From Sulfurihydrogenibium sp. YO3AOP1 (GTDB lineage Bacteria; Aquificota; Aquificia; Aquificales; Hydrogenothermaceae), in assembly GCF_000020325.1 (NCBI RefSeq), contig NC_010730.1, forward strand, positions 186,001 through 250,000: a stretch of DNA of 64,000 bases, read 5' to 3'. The position numbers and the translations under genes were made by a program. Positions 18,882 through 28,505 of this stretch are shown piece by piece. The stretch's first letter is position 1, and every line of letters starts with the position of its first letter. The notes beneath the pieces are model-generated. The model did no database searches. It saw only the letters and a list, made by a program, of their open reading frames with translations, and was not told the DNA's origin.

Positions 18882-19467
18882 CATTAACTCCAAGATTAAA
18901 GCTTCTTCTATGGATTGGAGTAATGCCGAATTTTTTTATCTCTTGATAATGTTGTTTAGTTGCATAGCCTTTATGTTTATCAAAAGAGAAGTTAGGATAT
19001 TTTTCTTTATACTCAATCATTATTCTATCTCTAACTACTTTCGCAATTATACTTGCTGCTGCTATTGTATGAGATATTTCATCTCCTTTGATTAAAGGTA
19101 GGTGATTTATACTTTCATCTAATTTTACAAAATCAACTAAAGCTATATCCCATTTTGATTTTAAAGATTTTAGATTGTTTTCCATGTATATTTTTGCAGC
19201 ATTTGATATGCCAAACTTATCTATTTCTGTATTTTCTACGATTGTAATATTTATTTCTTCAGCATAATCATGAATTTTTTCAAAGAGATACTCTCTTTCT
19301 TTTTCTGAAAGACCTTTTGAATCAGTATGTATGAATGGTTTTTGATGCTTAGGAAAAATGACTGATGCAATAACAAGAGGACCGGCTAACGGTCCCCTTC
19401 CTGCTTCATCTATACCAACAATTTTTTCATAACCTTGACTAAAAAGTTCTTTTTCAACATTATCCAT
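18874..19467 (-). CDS. rnhB: Ribonuclease HII
   Basis: This 197-residue enzyme has the signature [19 protein letters not shown] (first catalytic Asp-Glu) near residue 17, the [11 protein letters not shown] region near 111 and the conserved [15 protein letters not shown] near 137. It removes ribonucleotides and RNA primers from DNA. It overlaps rplS by 8 bp, the rplS-rnhB neighbourhood common in bacteria. Confidence 0.93.
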
Positions 19468-19861
19468 TATTTTCTTTAGAAGCTTGAGATTCTGCTTGTC
19501 TTTTCTTGATTTCCCATTCTTTAAGCTCTTTAATTTTAGCAGCTTTACCTTTGAGATTTCTGATGTAGTAGAGTTTAGCTCTTCTAACTTTACCGCGTTT
19601 AACCACTTCTATTTTTTGAATAGATGGACATGCTATTGGAAAAATTCTTTCCATTCCAACGCCGTAAGAAACTTTTCTAACTGTAAAAGTTTTCCCCGTT
19701 CCGCTGCCTCTAACTCTTATAACTAAACCTTCAAAAATCTGCGTTCTTTCTTTTTCACCTTCTTTAACTTTTAAGTGAAGTCTTACAGTATCTCCTACTT
19801 TAAATTCAGGAATGTCTTGTGGTAAATATTTTTGTTCAATTTCTCTAATTAATTGGTGCAT
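19460..19861 (-). CDS. rplS: 50S ribosomal protein L19
   Basis: The frame is open to 19996, but the real start is the ATG at 19861, preceded by GGAGGAAG and giving [13 protein letters not shown], the normal L19 N-terminus. At 133 residues it has the conserved [30 protein letters not shown] and [21 protein letters not shown]19 sits at the 30S-50S interface. The C-terminal tail (about residue 115 on) is a short Lys/Gln/Glu extension. The upstream codons in the longer frame are repeat-derived and were excluded. Confidence 0.95.
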   Translation of the reverse strand: MHQLIREIEQKYLPQDIPEFKVGDTVRLHLKVKEGEKERTQIFEGLVIRVRGSGTGKTFTVRKVSYGVGMERIFPIACPSIQKIEVVKRGKVRRAKLYYIRNLKGKAAKIKELKEWEIKKRQAESQASKENNG

Positions 19862-20196
19862 AATTCTTCCTCCGCTGAAAAATTTTAAAGAAATATTATA
19901 GCACAAGAAATTTATTTTAAACATCATGATATGAAATGCGAGAAAGTGAGAGGTGGGGCGTTTATAAAGTTTATCTTTTAACCTGACACACTTCACTCAT
20001 AAATTCTTTCGTCATCCTGAAGCCAAAGACTGAAGGATCTCCTCTTTTAATGTTTTTTAAAAAAACGGGATTCTTTGCCGACAACAGAATGGCAAAAAGG
20101 CAAATATTATTCTTCATCTCTGCTGCAAAAAGTGATAAGTGAAACGCTGATAAAATTCCTTACATATCACTCATCACTTTATCTTTACTCTTTTAT
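19862..20196. repeat. Intergenic region with palindromic repeats
   Basis: The 335-bp gap includes the rplS leader at its left end. From about 20010 it holds GTCATCCTGAAGCCAAAGAC..., a GGATCTCCTCTTTTA stretch and GATTCTTTGCCGACAACAGAATGGC at about 20070-20094. These are diverged versions of the units at 514-949 and 24170-24415. No gene or tRNA was seen. Confidence 0.65.
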
Positions 20197-22497
20197 CTAT
20201 ATATTCTCCATAATTAACTTAATAGCTTCTTCTTCTGGCATTGGTTTTGCAAAATAAAATCCTTGTAGATAATCAGCTCCAAGTAAGGATAAAAGTTTTA
20301 CCTGCTCCTCTGTTTCTACACCTTCAGCTATTGTTTTTAATCCAAAATCTTTAGCTAATCCAATTATGAATTTTACTAACGATAAGTCTTGTCTACTTCT
20401 TGCAATGTTCCTTACAAAAGACATATCTATTTTCAGTATATCAATAGCTAAATCTCTTAAATATGTTAAAGATGAATATCCTGTTCCAAAGTCATCTATC
20501 GCTATTTTTATGTTTTTATTTAAATCTTTAATGTCTTTAAATATCTTCTTAGATTTTTCTATATCTTTTATGACATTTCTTTCTGTGATTTCTATTACTA
20601 AGTTATTTTGAGTTTCTATTGGCAAAGATTTTAACCTTTCAACAAAGTTTTTATCTGATAGTTCATCTGATGTTAAGTTTAATGAGTATCCAAGCAGTCC
20701 TTTTGGTGATAGGTTTAGAGATATTGTTCTATCTTTTTTATCATTCAAAGAGTTAAATTTTTTTATCTTTTGAGAAACTTCTTCTAAAGCCCATTCTTCA
20801 AATTTTGTGATATATTTGCTGTTTTCAAGATAATCTATAAACTTTATAGGTGGATAAACAGTTCCATCTTCGTCTACTATCCTGACTAATGATTCAAATC
20901 CTGCTACTGAAAAGTCTTCTGATTTAAAGTATGGCTGGAAGTAAAATTTAAATAATTTCTTTTTAAATGCTTTTTCTACAATCTTTTCAGCTGTTAGATA
21001 TTCTTCTAATTTTTTATTTAACTGTGATTCATAGAATTTTATTACATTTTCTCCTTCTTTTTTAGCTGTGTTTAAAGTGAGAACAGCGTTATTATAAAGC
21101 TCTTCAAATGTTTGACCATCTTCATTGTATAAGACAATTGAAGCGTTGTAAGAAATATGAATTTTGCCTTTGGAAGTATTTAAATCTTTATCTAAAGCAT
21201 CTCTAATCTTATAAATAAGTATTGACTCGTTTTCTATATTTGGAATAAGTATTGCAAACTCATCACTTCCAATTCTGGCTGCATATCCATCTGGAAATTC
21301 TTTTTTTAGATTTTTTGCTACTTCTTTTAAAATTTCATTGCCTGTTTCAAATTCATAAGAAGCATTAACTACAGACATGTTATAAATGTCTATCAATATT
21401 AATCCAAATTTTTCGTATATTTTGTTTTTAATTATTTCTGAGAATTGAATTTTAAATGATATAAAATTTGGAAGCTCAGTTAAACTATCATAGTATTTAT
21501 ATTTTTCTATTTCCTCTGAAAGTAGTTTCTCTTGTGTTATATCTCTTCCAATGGAAACAAATTTAAGTGTTTTATTTTTTAATTTAATTGGATAGATGGT
21601 TTGGTCTATATAAATTAGTCTTCCATCTTTTGTTTTATTTACAAATACTGCTGAAAATGGTTTGCCCGACAATATAGTGTTCCATAATTCTTTGTAAAAT
21701 TCTATATCCTGTATTCCAGATTTAAATATTCTTGGATTTTTGCCAATTATTTCTTCTTTTGTGTATCCTGTCAAATCTATAACATATTGATTTACATACT
21801 CTATTGTTCCATTTGAATCAGTGATTAAAAGCCACATTTTTGAATTATCTACAGCCTTTCTTAAAAGTATATTTTCTTTATCTTTTTCTATTTTATTTAA
21901 AGCAAAAGATATATCTTGTTTAAGTTCTTCAAATAAAGTTAGAAAGTCTTTTCTAAATACAAATGGCTTTGTTGAATAGATAGTAATTACTAAATAAACT
22001 TCTCCATTTTTTTCTACCGGAATAGCTAACGATGAATATATGTCTCTTTTTAGAAGCTGATTTTTCCATGGAGTCATAAATTCTGACGTTAATGTATTTT
22101 CATTTATAATAATTCTATTTTCTCTGTAAGCTCTTCCTGATTGACCTCTTCCCTCCGGCAGGTCTTCTCTGACACTTACAACTAAATTATCTATATATCC
22201 ATCGTCTTTGCCATACTTACATACTGGCTTAATAAAGTCTCCTTCTCTCTTTCCAATCCACACAAATTTAAAATGATTTTTTTCTACAAGGCTTTCACAT
22301 ATTCTTTGAAATAATTCCTCTTCTGTTTCTGCAGATATAATTAGCTGATTAATATCTTTTAAGCTTTCTATAAGAATCCTCTGTATTATTAAATTCCTAA
22401 CTATTTTTCCAAGTTCATGATATTCTTTAAGTTTATTGATTTCGTCTTGAGAAATCTCTTGTAAATCTAATTCTTGGATAAATGTAATTATATTAAA
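20197..22497 (-). pseudogene. GAF-PAS-GGDEF-EAL cyclic-di-GMP signalling protein, 5' end detached by inversion
   Basis: The frame is open from 22497 down to 20197 (766 codons) but has no ATG, GTG or TTG upstream of the GTG at 22263. The stretch above 22263 is clearly coding: INQLIISAETEEELFQRICE then WIGKREGD is a GAF-domain start. After the GAF comes a PAS (WLLITDSNGTIEYVNQ), then GGDEF (RIGSDEFAIL, one substitution in GGDEF) and EAL (FESLVRI instead of EAL, but IAIDDFGTGYSSL, EITE and AEGVETEEQ are intact). GGDEF makes and EAL degrades c-di-GMP. The first seven residues (FNIITFI) duplicate residues 187-193 of the oppositely oriented gene at 22516 within a 20-bp inverted repeat. The simplest reading is that the N-terminal PhnD-like part was inverted away. 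From GTG 22263 a 688-residue protein lacking half the GAF might still be made. Confidence 0.75.
22478..22497 (-). repeat. Inverted repeat, left copy, of putative invertible segment
   Basis: Read on the minus strand this is TTTAATATAATTACATTTAT, identical to 23074-23093 on the plus strand. Both copies are translated in the same frame (FNIITF). A TTCC stands next to both copies on the side toward the enclosed segment; at this left copy seven extra bases lie between it and the repeat. Confidence 0.85.
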
Positions 22498-22515
22498 TTA
22501 TAAAGGAAGAGGTTC

Positions 22516-23139
22516 ATGATTACCTTTAGAGTTTGTCCGCATGATACAAAAGAGGGACTGGAAAAATGGCTTAAAATCTCAGATAAAATAAAGCAAATTT
22601 TTAAACAAGAAGTAGATTTTAAACCTTATAAAAACTTCTACGAAGAAGAAGCATTAATATCAGTAGATAATTTTAAACCAGATATATATTATGCAAGCTT
22701 TGATGCTGCTTTAATTCTTTTACAAAAAAATTACAAACTTATAGGAAGATTTAAAGGTTATTACGATAAATTTCTTTTAATTAGTTTAAATAATCAAAAG
22801 GATTTCCAAAATATAGCAATAGTTGATAAACTTAGTTCTTATTGTATTTTAAACAAAACAGGTCTTTATAATAAAGAAGTTATTTTATATGAATCTTTTG
22901 ATGAAATCATAAATTCTTTATTAAATGGAAAAGCTGATGCTGGAGCGATATTTAAGGAATATTATGATGAATTAGGTCAAGAAATTAAAGATAAGCTAAA
23001 AATCGTAGAAGAAATAGATTTGGATATAAGCCATTACTTTTTGGTATCAGAAGAATTTTATGAAAAGAATTCCTTTAATATAATTACATTTATATTAACA
23101 TATAATACCACATATACCATTTATCCCATAAATAAGTAA
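22516..23139 (+). pseudogene. PhnD-like periplasmic-binding sensory domain, detached 5' part of the GGDEF/EAL gene
   Basis: This 207-residue frame has the ATG at 22516 behind AAAGGAAGAGG. Residues about 2-190 resemble PhnD/SBP-like sensory domains (VCPHDTKEGLEKWLKISDKI, then PDIYYASFDAALILL and KADAGAIFKEYYDEL), which appear at the N-terminus of several bacterial GGDEF and kinase sensors. Residues 1-186 are unique; 187-193 (FNIITFI) are the shared inverted repeat. The last 14 residues (LTYNTTYTIYPINK) are low-complexity and look like intergenic DNA read by chance. There is no room for a promoter in front, since the other reading frame begins 19 bp away. Confidence 0.65.
23074..23093 (+). repeat. 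Inverted repeat, right copy, of putative invertible segment
   Basis: TTTAATATAATTACATTTAT, a perfect inverted match to 22478-22497. It marks the point where the PhnD-like frame stops looking like protein. Upstream on the minus strand (23094-23287) is AT-rich DNA with promoter-like TATTAT and TATAAT runs that would drive the flipped, rejoined gene. Confidence 0.85.
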
Positions 23140-23287
23140 ATTCTATGATAATTTATAATTTCTTAACTTTAACAAAACAACAAGTCATATAATAAATATA
23201 TTATCATACAACTTTACTCGTCTTTATTTTACAGCAACTTGAGTTTATCTTAAAGGAATAAAACAAAAAATTTAGTATTATAAAACT
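23094..23287. other. AT-rich intergenic region, likely original promoter of the split sensor gene
   Basis: After the chance tail of the PhnD-like frame ends at 23139, no gene is visible. Read on the minus strand it contains TATA-rich stretches, for example TGTGGTATTAT about 10-20 bp before the inverted repeat, compatible with a sigma-70 -10 box. If the adjacent 0.6-kb segment were flipped, this DNA would lie immediately upstream of the rejoined ATG. It is also downstream of the DUF445 gene's stop at 23288. Confidence 0.35.
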
Positions 23288-24076
23288 TTACCAATCCAAA
23301 TTTAAAATTCCTAAGAATATTCCAATTACAAAGCCTAAAACTGCTCCATTAAATCTTATCCACTGTAATTCATCCCAAGAAGCTTTTTTAACTGCATCTA
23401 TAAACTCTTCATCTGATATGCTTTCAAGTCTTTTCTTTATTAAATCAACAATAAAATCGTGATTCTCCAATATAATTTTTGTTATTTCTTCTTTAAGCTC
23501 GCTATTTAAAGATTTTTTTATATTCTCATCATCTTTAATCTTTTTTAAAAGCTCGTCAACTATGCTTTCTAAATTTTTGTCTAAATACTTAGCTAAAAAC
23601 TTTTCTGCAAAATCATAAAAAGCGGTCTTTACAAAAGCTCCCAATGGAAGTTCTTTAAACTCTTCAAGATAATCTTTTTTTTCTTTTATTTTTTTCTCAA
23701 TTACAGACTTTAAAAAATCAACAACTTTCTTTTTTGTTTCTGGATTTTCTATTTTTGAGATTATATCTACATCAAACCTAATGTTGCTGAGTTCTTTTTC
23801 TATTACTTCTTTGCTTAATAAAAAGTTGGCTACAAAATCAATAACTTTGTTTTCTATACTTTTTCTTTTTCTTAAAATTATATCCGTGTGTGGTCCAAGC
23901 TTGTAGAATAGCCCATAGACGGCATAAGAATCTGCAATAAATCCAACAAAAGACGCCTCAAGCCCAAACTTTAATATTTTTAAGATGGCAATTTCTGGAT
24001 ATTTGCTACTTAAATAAATAACTCCAATCAAAACGAAAAACAAAATTAAAAAAGTAATATTTAACTTTTTCTCCAT
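23288..24076 (-). CDS. DUF445 family membrane protein
   Basis: This 262-residue protein has an N-terminal hydrophobic helix (TFLILFFVLIGVIYL, about residues 8-22), a second hydrophobic stretch with FVGFIADSYAVYGLFYKLG (about 42-60), a long charged helical middle (about 90-235) and a C-terminal helix (AVLGFVIGIFLGIL). The layout and the WIRFNGAVLGF end match DUF445 (YjiN/YheB-like), whose role is unknown. The gene is monocistronic by appearance. Confidence 0.75.
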   Translation of the reverse strand: MEKKLNITFLILFFVLIGVIYLSSKYPEIAILKILKFGLEASFVGFIADSYAVYGLFYKLGPHTDIILRKRKSIENKVIDFVANFLLSKEVIEKELSNIRFDVDIISKIENPETKKKVVDFLKSVIEKKIKEKKDYLEEFKELPLGAFVKTAFYDFAEKFLAKYLDKNLESIVDELLKKIKDDENIKKSLNSELKEEITKIILENHDFIVDLIKKRLESISDEEFIDAVKKASWDELQWIRFNGAVLGFVIGIFLGILNLDW

Positions 24077-24417
24077 TTTATTTGATGGTAGTAAATAAGA
24101 GGTTAGGAAATAGGTTTTTCATTTACTCACTCCCAATCTATCGTGCTTTAAAATTTTAACTAAGTTTAAAAATTAATTAATCCTTTGATCGTCATCCTGC
24201 AACCGGCGAAGAACCTCCGCCTTCATGCCCATATTCCGTCATTATGCAGCCGGCGAAGAACCTAATACTTTTCTTTTTAAGTCAAAAAATCAAAAGAGGA
24301 GATCCTTCGGACTAACGTCCTCAGGATGACAAAGAACGACCAATGGTGTCATTCTGAGTAAAGCGAAGAATCTCATTACAAAAATTTTTACAATACTCTC
24401 GCACCTCATTTTCTCAC
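24077..24417. repeat. Intergenic mosaic of palindromic repeats
   Basis: The gap contains GTCATCCTGCAACCGGCGAAGAACC (about 24190-24214) and a second ATGCAGCCGGCGAAGAACC (about 24244-24262). GAGATCCTTCGGACTAACGTCCTCAGGATGAC follows at about 24298-24330, then GTCATTCTGAGTAAAGCGAAGAATCTC (about 24348-24374). The third unit folds into a stem (ATCCT..GGAC/GTCC..AGGAT). No gene is present. Confidence 0.75.
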
Positions 24418-27213
24418 TTATTTATTCTTTCTTCTTTCCATTCTGTTTTTATACTTTATTACTTTCTTTTTCTTCTCTTCTGGCTGAATGTTTGTTTCTG
24501 CTTTTTGAAGTATTTTCTCAGCTTCTTTTTCTTTTTTAGCTCTTTCTTCTTCTATCTCTTCTTCAGATTGAACTTGGAGTTTGTATAAGTATTCAAGTGT
24601 GTTGTATTTTAGTTTAAACATCATATCTTCAAACAAGTCAAATGCTTCTTTTTTGTATTCAACAAGTGGGTCTCTTTGTGCATAGCCTCTTAAATATACG
24701 CTTTCTCTTAGTCTGTCTAAGTTGTGTAAATGTTCCTTCCAAAGATTATCTAATACTTGAAGAGTCATGTATCTTTCAAACTCTCTCATTAAAGAACTGC
24801 CAAGTTTTTCTTCTTTTTGATTGTAAAACTCTTCAAGTTGTTTTAATATGTATTCTTCTAATTCTTTTCTGTCCCATTCTTTGTCTGTTGGAATATCTAT
24901 ATCTACCCCAAGCCATTCTTTAAATGTTTTCTTTAGCTCTTCTAAATCCCATTTTTCTTGATATTCTTCAGCTGGTGCGTATTTATCTAAAAAGTATAAA
25001 ACTACATCAGTTAGCCAAAGTTTTATTTCATCTTTTAAGTTTATTCCTTCTAAGATATCTCTTCTTAGAGAGTATATAACTTGACGTTGTTTGTTCATTA
25101 CATCGTCAAACTCTAAAAGCCTTTTTCTTATTTGGAAGTTTTGACCTTCTACTCTTTTTTGTGCGTTTTCTATTGCTTTTGATACCATCGTGCTTTCTAT
25201 TGGTTCGTTTTCCGGTATTTTTAGCCTATCCATCAATGCAATCAATCTATCTCCGCCAAAAAGTCTTAGTAGATCATCTTCAAGAGATAGGAAAAATCTT
25301 GAACTTCCTGGGTCTCCTTGTCTTCCTGCTCTACCTCTAAGCTGGTTGTCTATTCTTCTGCTTTCATGTCTTTCTGTTCCTATTACAGCAAGACCGCCAA
25401 GCTCTATAACCTTTTGCTTTTCTTCAAGCGTAATTCTTTGTGCTTCTTTTAAAGCTTCGCTGTACTGCTCTTCTGTTGCAGTTTCTGGAGTTAACCCTTT
25501 TTTCTTTAATATCTCTTTTGCCAAAAAGTCTGGGTTTCCACCAAGTAAAATATCTGTTCCTCTACCTGCCATGTTTGTAGATATTGTTACAGCTCCTAAT
25601 CTTCCAGCCTGAGCTATAATTTCTGCTTCTCTTTCGTGATTTTTTGCGTTTAATACGTTGTGTGGAATGCCCTTCTTTTCCAAAAGTCCTGATAAAAATT
25701 CAGAAGTTTCTACAGAAACAGTTCCGACAAGAACAGGTCTTCCTTGTTTATGTAGTCTTTCTATCTCTTCAACTACTTGATTGAATTTTTCTTTTTTGGT
25801 TTTATATACAAGGTCTGGATGGTCAACTCTTTTTACAGGTTTGTTTGTTGGTATTACAAGCACATCAAGGTTGTAAATCTCTTTAAACTCTAAGGCTTCT
25901 GTTTCTGCCGTACCCGTCATACCGGCAAGTTTTTTATACATTCTAAAATAGTTTTGGAACGTAATAGATGCCAAGGTTTGGTTTTCTGCTTGGATTTTTA
26001 CACCTTCTTTTGCTTCAATTGCTTGATGTAATCCATCAGACCATCTTCTGCCGGGCATAAGTCTACCGGTAAACTCGTCAACGATTACAACTTCTCCATC
26101 TTTTACAACATAATCCCTGTCTCTATGATAAAGGTAGTTAGCTCTTAAAGACTGATTTATTGCGTGCAGGATTTCTATATTTTTTGGGTCATACAGGTTT
26201 TCAAGGTTAAAATATTTCTCTGCTTTTTCTACGCCTTTTTCTGTTAAAACTGCATTTTTATTTTTCTCATCTACGATAAAATCTTCATCTTTTGTAAGTG
26301 TTTTAACAAATGCATCTGTCATGTAATAGATAGAAACATCTTCACCAGATGGTCCGGAAATGATAAGCGGTGTTCTTGCTTCGTCTATTAAAATAGAGTC
26401 TACTTCGTCTATGATAGCATAGTGATGTCCTTTTACCTGTACCATTTGGTCTTTTGAAAATACCATATTGTCTCTAAGATAATCAAATCCAAACTCATTA
26501 TTTGTTCCGTATGTAATATCTGCTTCGTAAGCCGATCTTCTGTCTGAATCTACAGCAACAGTGAAATAATCTTTTTTTGCTTCTACATCATACTTTTCTG
26601 GTGGTAAAAGCTCTCCAAAAAATCCTTTTTCCCAAACTCTTTTATCAAGCTCTACTGCTTTTTTGAATTTTTCTTCATCAGCCCACTGGATAAGATAAGA
26701 AACATTGTTTGTATTTATTACTCCAACAGATAAGCCTAAAAATTTATAGATAGAACCCATTTGAGTTGCATCTCTCTTTGCAAGATAATCGTTAACCGTT
26801 ACAAGATGAACACCTTTTCCGGTAAGAGCATTAAGATAGATTGCAATTGCTGCAACAAGCGTTTTACCTTCACCGGTTTTCATTTCTGCAATCATACCTT
26901 TATGTAAAGCCAAAGCACCGATAAGCTGAACATCAAAAGGTCTAAGCCCAAGAGTCCTTTTTGACGCTTCTCTGGCAATAGCAAAGGCTAAAGGAAGCTC
27001 TTCAATGATTTCTCCTTGTGTAATTGCCTCAGAAAGGTGCGGGTTACCTCTAATTTTTTCTTTTAATTTATTACTTTCTTCTATAAGCTCTTTATTACTT
27101 AAAACATCAAGCTCGGGCTCTAACTTATTTATCTTATTTACGATTTCTCTTAATCTTTTGATCTCTCTTTCGTTTTTTGTTCCAAAGATTTTTTTAACTA
27201 AATATCCTATCAA
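24418..27213 (-). CDS. secA: Preprotein translocase motor SecA
   Basis: This 931-residue protein has all major SecA elements. Near the N-terminus it has [27 protein letters not shown] (Walker A) and [40 protein letters not shown] carries the DEAD box. [26 protein letters not shown] and [31 protein letters not shown] follow. It drives Sec-dependent export through SecYEG. The C-terminus is a Lys/Glu-rich tail without the Cys-rich zinc motif that binds SecB in proteobacteria. An insert near residues 197-220 ([20 protein letters not shown]) in nucleotide-binding domain 1 is also seen in some thermophile SecAs. Confidence 0.97.
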   Translation of the reverse strand: MIGYLVKKIFGTKNEREIKRLREIVNKINKLEPELDVLSNKELIEESNKLKEKIRGNPHLSEAITQGEIIEELPLAFAIAREASKRTLGLRPFDVQLIGALALHKGMIAEMKTGEGKTLVAAIAIYLNALTGKGVHLVTVNDYLAKRDATQMGSIYKFLGLSVGVINTNNVSYLIQWADEEKFKKAVELDKRVWEKGFFGELLPPEKYDVEAKKDYFTVAVDSDRRSAYEADITYGTNNEFGFDYLRDNMVFSKDQMVQVKGHHYAIIDEVDSILIDEARTPLIISGPSGEDVSIYYMTDAFVKTLTKDEDFIVDEKNKNAVLTEKGVEKAEKYFNLENLYDPKNIEILHAINQSLRANYLYHRDRDYVVKDGEVVIVDEFTGRLMPGRRWSDGLHQAIEAKEGVKIQAENQTLASITFQNYFRMYKKLAGMTGTAETEALEFKEIYNLDVLVIPTNKPVKRVDHPDLVYKTKKEKFNQVVEEIERLHKQGRPVLVGTVSVETSEFLSGLLEKKGIPHNVLNAKNHEREAEIIAQAGRLGAVTISTNMAGRGTDILLGGNPDFLAKEILKKKGLTPETATEEQYSEALKEAQRITLEEKQKVIELGGLAVIGTERHESRRIDNQLRGRAGRQGDPGSSRFFLSLEDDLLRLFGGDRLIALMDRLKIPENEPIESTMVSKAIENAQKRVEGQNFQIRKRLLEFDDVMNKQRQVIYSLRRDILEGINLKDEIKLWLTDVVLYFLDKYAPAEEYQEKWDLEELKKTFKEWLGVDIDIPTDKEWDRKELEEYILKQLEEFYNQKEEKLGSSLMREFERYMTLQVLDNLWKEHLHNLDRLRESVYLRGYAQRDPLVEYKKEAFDLFEDMMFKLKYNTLEYLYKLQVQSEEEIEEERAKKEKEAEKILQKAETNIQPEEKKKKVIKYKNRMERRKNK

Positions 27214-27246
27214 TTTTAAAACCTCTTTAAGTTATTCTAATATTCT

Positions 27247-27520
27247 TATTATATATTATACACGTCGGATGAGAAATTGGGTAAAAGTAAGAGATTCTTT
27301 TTGGCGGCTGCAGAATGACACCATTAGAACGTTCTCTGTCAACCTGAGGCCGAAGGCCGAAGGATCTCCTATTTTAAAAATTAAGGAAGTAGGAGATTCT
27401 TCGCTTCGCTCAGAATGACATCATTCGGAAGCTCCTCGTCATTCCGAGGACTTTGGTCCGAAGAATCTCATTTTAAATTCTATGAAAACTCCTAATTTCT
27501 CATCCAAGGTATTATATATT
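27247..27520. repeat. MITE-like element with inverted termini and flanking direct repeats
   Basis: The left terminus GGATGAGAAATT (27267-27278) and right terminus AATTTCTCATCCAAGGTATT (27494-27513) are inverted copies. The 11-bp direct repeat TATTATATATT flanks at 27247-27257 and 27510-27520, though AT-richness weakens its value as a target duplication. The interior has three palindromic units: GATTCTTTTTGGCGGCTGCAGAATGAC, a CTGAGGCCGAAGGCCGAAGG stem and ATTCTTCGCTTCGCTCAGAAT. It lies between the secA start and the lspA stop. Confidence 0.7.
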
Positions 27521-27521
27521 T

Positions 27522-28013
27522 CTAATTCGTAATTCTTCTTTTCTTCCAAAAAAGCTCATACCCAATAAATAAAGCTATACCTATCGTAATAGAAGCATCT
27601 GCTACATTGAACGCTGGCCAGTGATGGTCGTTTATATAAAAATCTAAAAAATCCCTTACCTGACCCAGCATAAACCTATCATAAAGATTTCCAACAGACC
27701 CACCGCAGATTAAAGCTAAACTTAAGACCTCTAAATTAGATAGCTTTGCATTTGACTTAAAAACATATCCAGCAGTGATTACCGCAGCAATGATAGAAGA
27801 GCCTACAAGCATTAATTTTCTTATAGTCTCCGGAGCTTCTGCTAACATTCCAAAAGCAGCACCTTTATTCCAAACCAAAACCAGATTAAAAAGTCCGGGT
27901 ATAATCTCAATAGCCTTATCTGCTAAATACTTTTCTGCTAAGCTTTTAGTTGTTAAATCCAAAACTATAATAACAAAAGAAATGCCTAAAAACGTTAAAA
28001 CCTTCTTATTCAT
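27522..28013 (-). CDS. lspA: Lipoprotein signal peptidase (signal peptidase II)
   Basis: This 163-residue membrane protein has four predicted helices. The catalytic aspartates lie in CGGSVGNLYDRFMLGQVRDF (about residues 103-122) and FNVADASITIG (about 134-144). LspA cleaves prolipoproteins ahead of the lipidated Cys; LptE-like at 11201 is one predicted substrate. Its start is 4 bp from the stop of the DksA-type gene, so the two are cotranscribed. Confidence 0.95.
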   Translation of the reverse strand: MNKKVLTFLGISFVIIVLDLTTKSLAEKYLADKAIEIIPGLFNLVLVWNKGAAFGMLAEAPETIRKLMLVGSSIIAAVITAGYVFKSNAKLSNLEVLSLALICGGSVGNLYDRFMLGQVRDFLDFYINDHHWPAFNVADASITIGIALFIGYELFWKKRRITN

Positions 28014-28017
28014 TTAA

Positions 28018-28452
28018 TTACTCAGAAGGTACAGTTTTGTTTTCTTCCTCCTCTCCACCAAGAGCAGGAGGTATGATGTTATATAGCATCTCTTCTTCGT
28101 TCTTTTGTTGGAAAGCTCTAACAATTTCTTCATTTTGGCTACAATCAATGCAGAGTCTTACCCATGGAATTGCTTCAAGTCTTTTTTCTCCAATAACTGC
28201 ACCGCATTCTTCACATATTCCATATGTTCCGTTTTCTATTTTTCTTAAAGCCAAGTCTATTAAAAATAAAGTTTCTCTATCTGCTTGGTTTAATCTATAA
28301 AACGTTTCTCTACTAAGCTCTTCTGTTACGTTATCCGCATCATCACCAACACCGGTCTTTTCATTTAAATCATTTTTTAATGCTTCTTCCATAGATTTTA
28401 ATATCTGCTCTCTTTTTTCTAAGAGTTGTTTTTTTATTTTTTCTAAATCCAT
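28018..28452 (-). CDS. dksA: DksA/TraR-type C4 zinc-finger protein
   Basis: This 144-residue protein has an N-terminal coiled coil (about residues 1-75) and a C-terminal C4 zinc finger. YGICEECGAVIGEKRLEAIP then VRLCIDC gives C-x2-C-x17-C-x2-C. Members bind the RNA polymerase secondary channel and modulate ppGpp responses. The coil-tip Asp pair typical of true DksA cannot be placed firmly (TGVGDDADNVTEE near residue 34 is the candidate). The ribosome site is GGAGG. It lies directly upstream of lspA, a pairing seen in other bacteria. Confidence 0.85.
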   Translation of the reverse strand: MDLEKIKKQLLEKREQILKSMEEALKNDLNEKTGVGDDADNVTEELSRETFYRLNQADRETLFLIDLALRKIENGTYGICEECGAVIGEKRLEAIPWVRLCIDCSQNEEIVRAFQQKNEEEMLYNIIPPALGGEEEENKTVPSE

Positions 28453-28505
28453 TTAAGAAACCTCCTTTAAAATAAATCAATATAATATGAAAAAAATATA
28501 TAATT

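Noticed and set aside
19862-19996. 45-residue N-terminal extension of L19
   Set aside because: It lies before a GGAGGAAG ribosome site and the standard L19 start, and its upstream part is repeat DNA.
24418-24560. SecA C-terminus as truncated because the zinc motif is missing
   Set aside because: Many bacteria outside proteobacteria have SecA without the SecB-binding zinc tail; the helicase and scaffold parts are complete.
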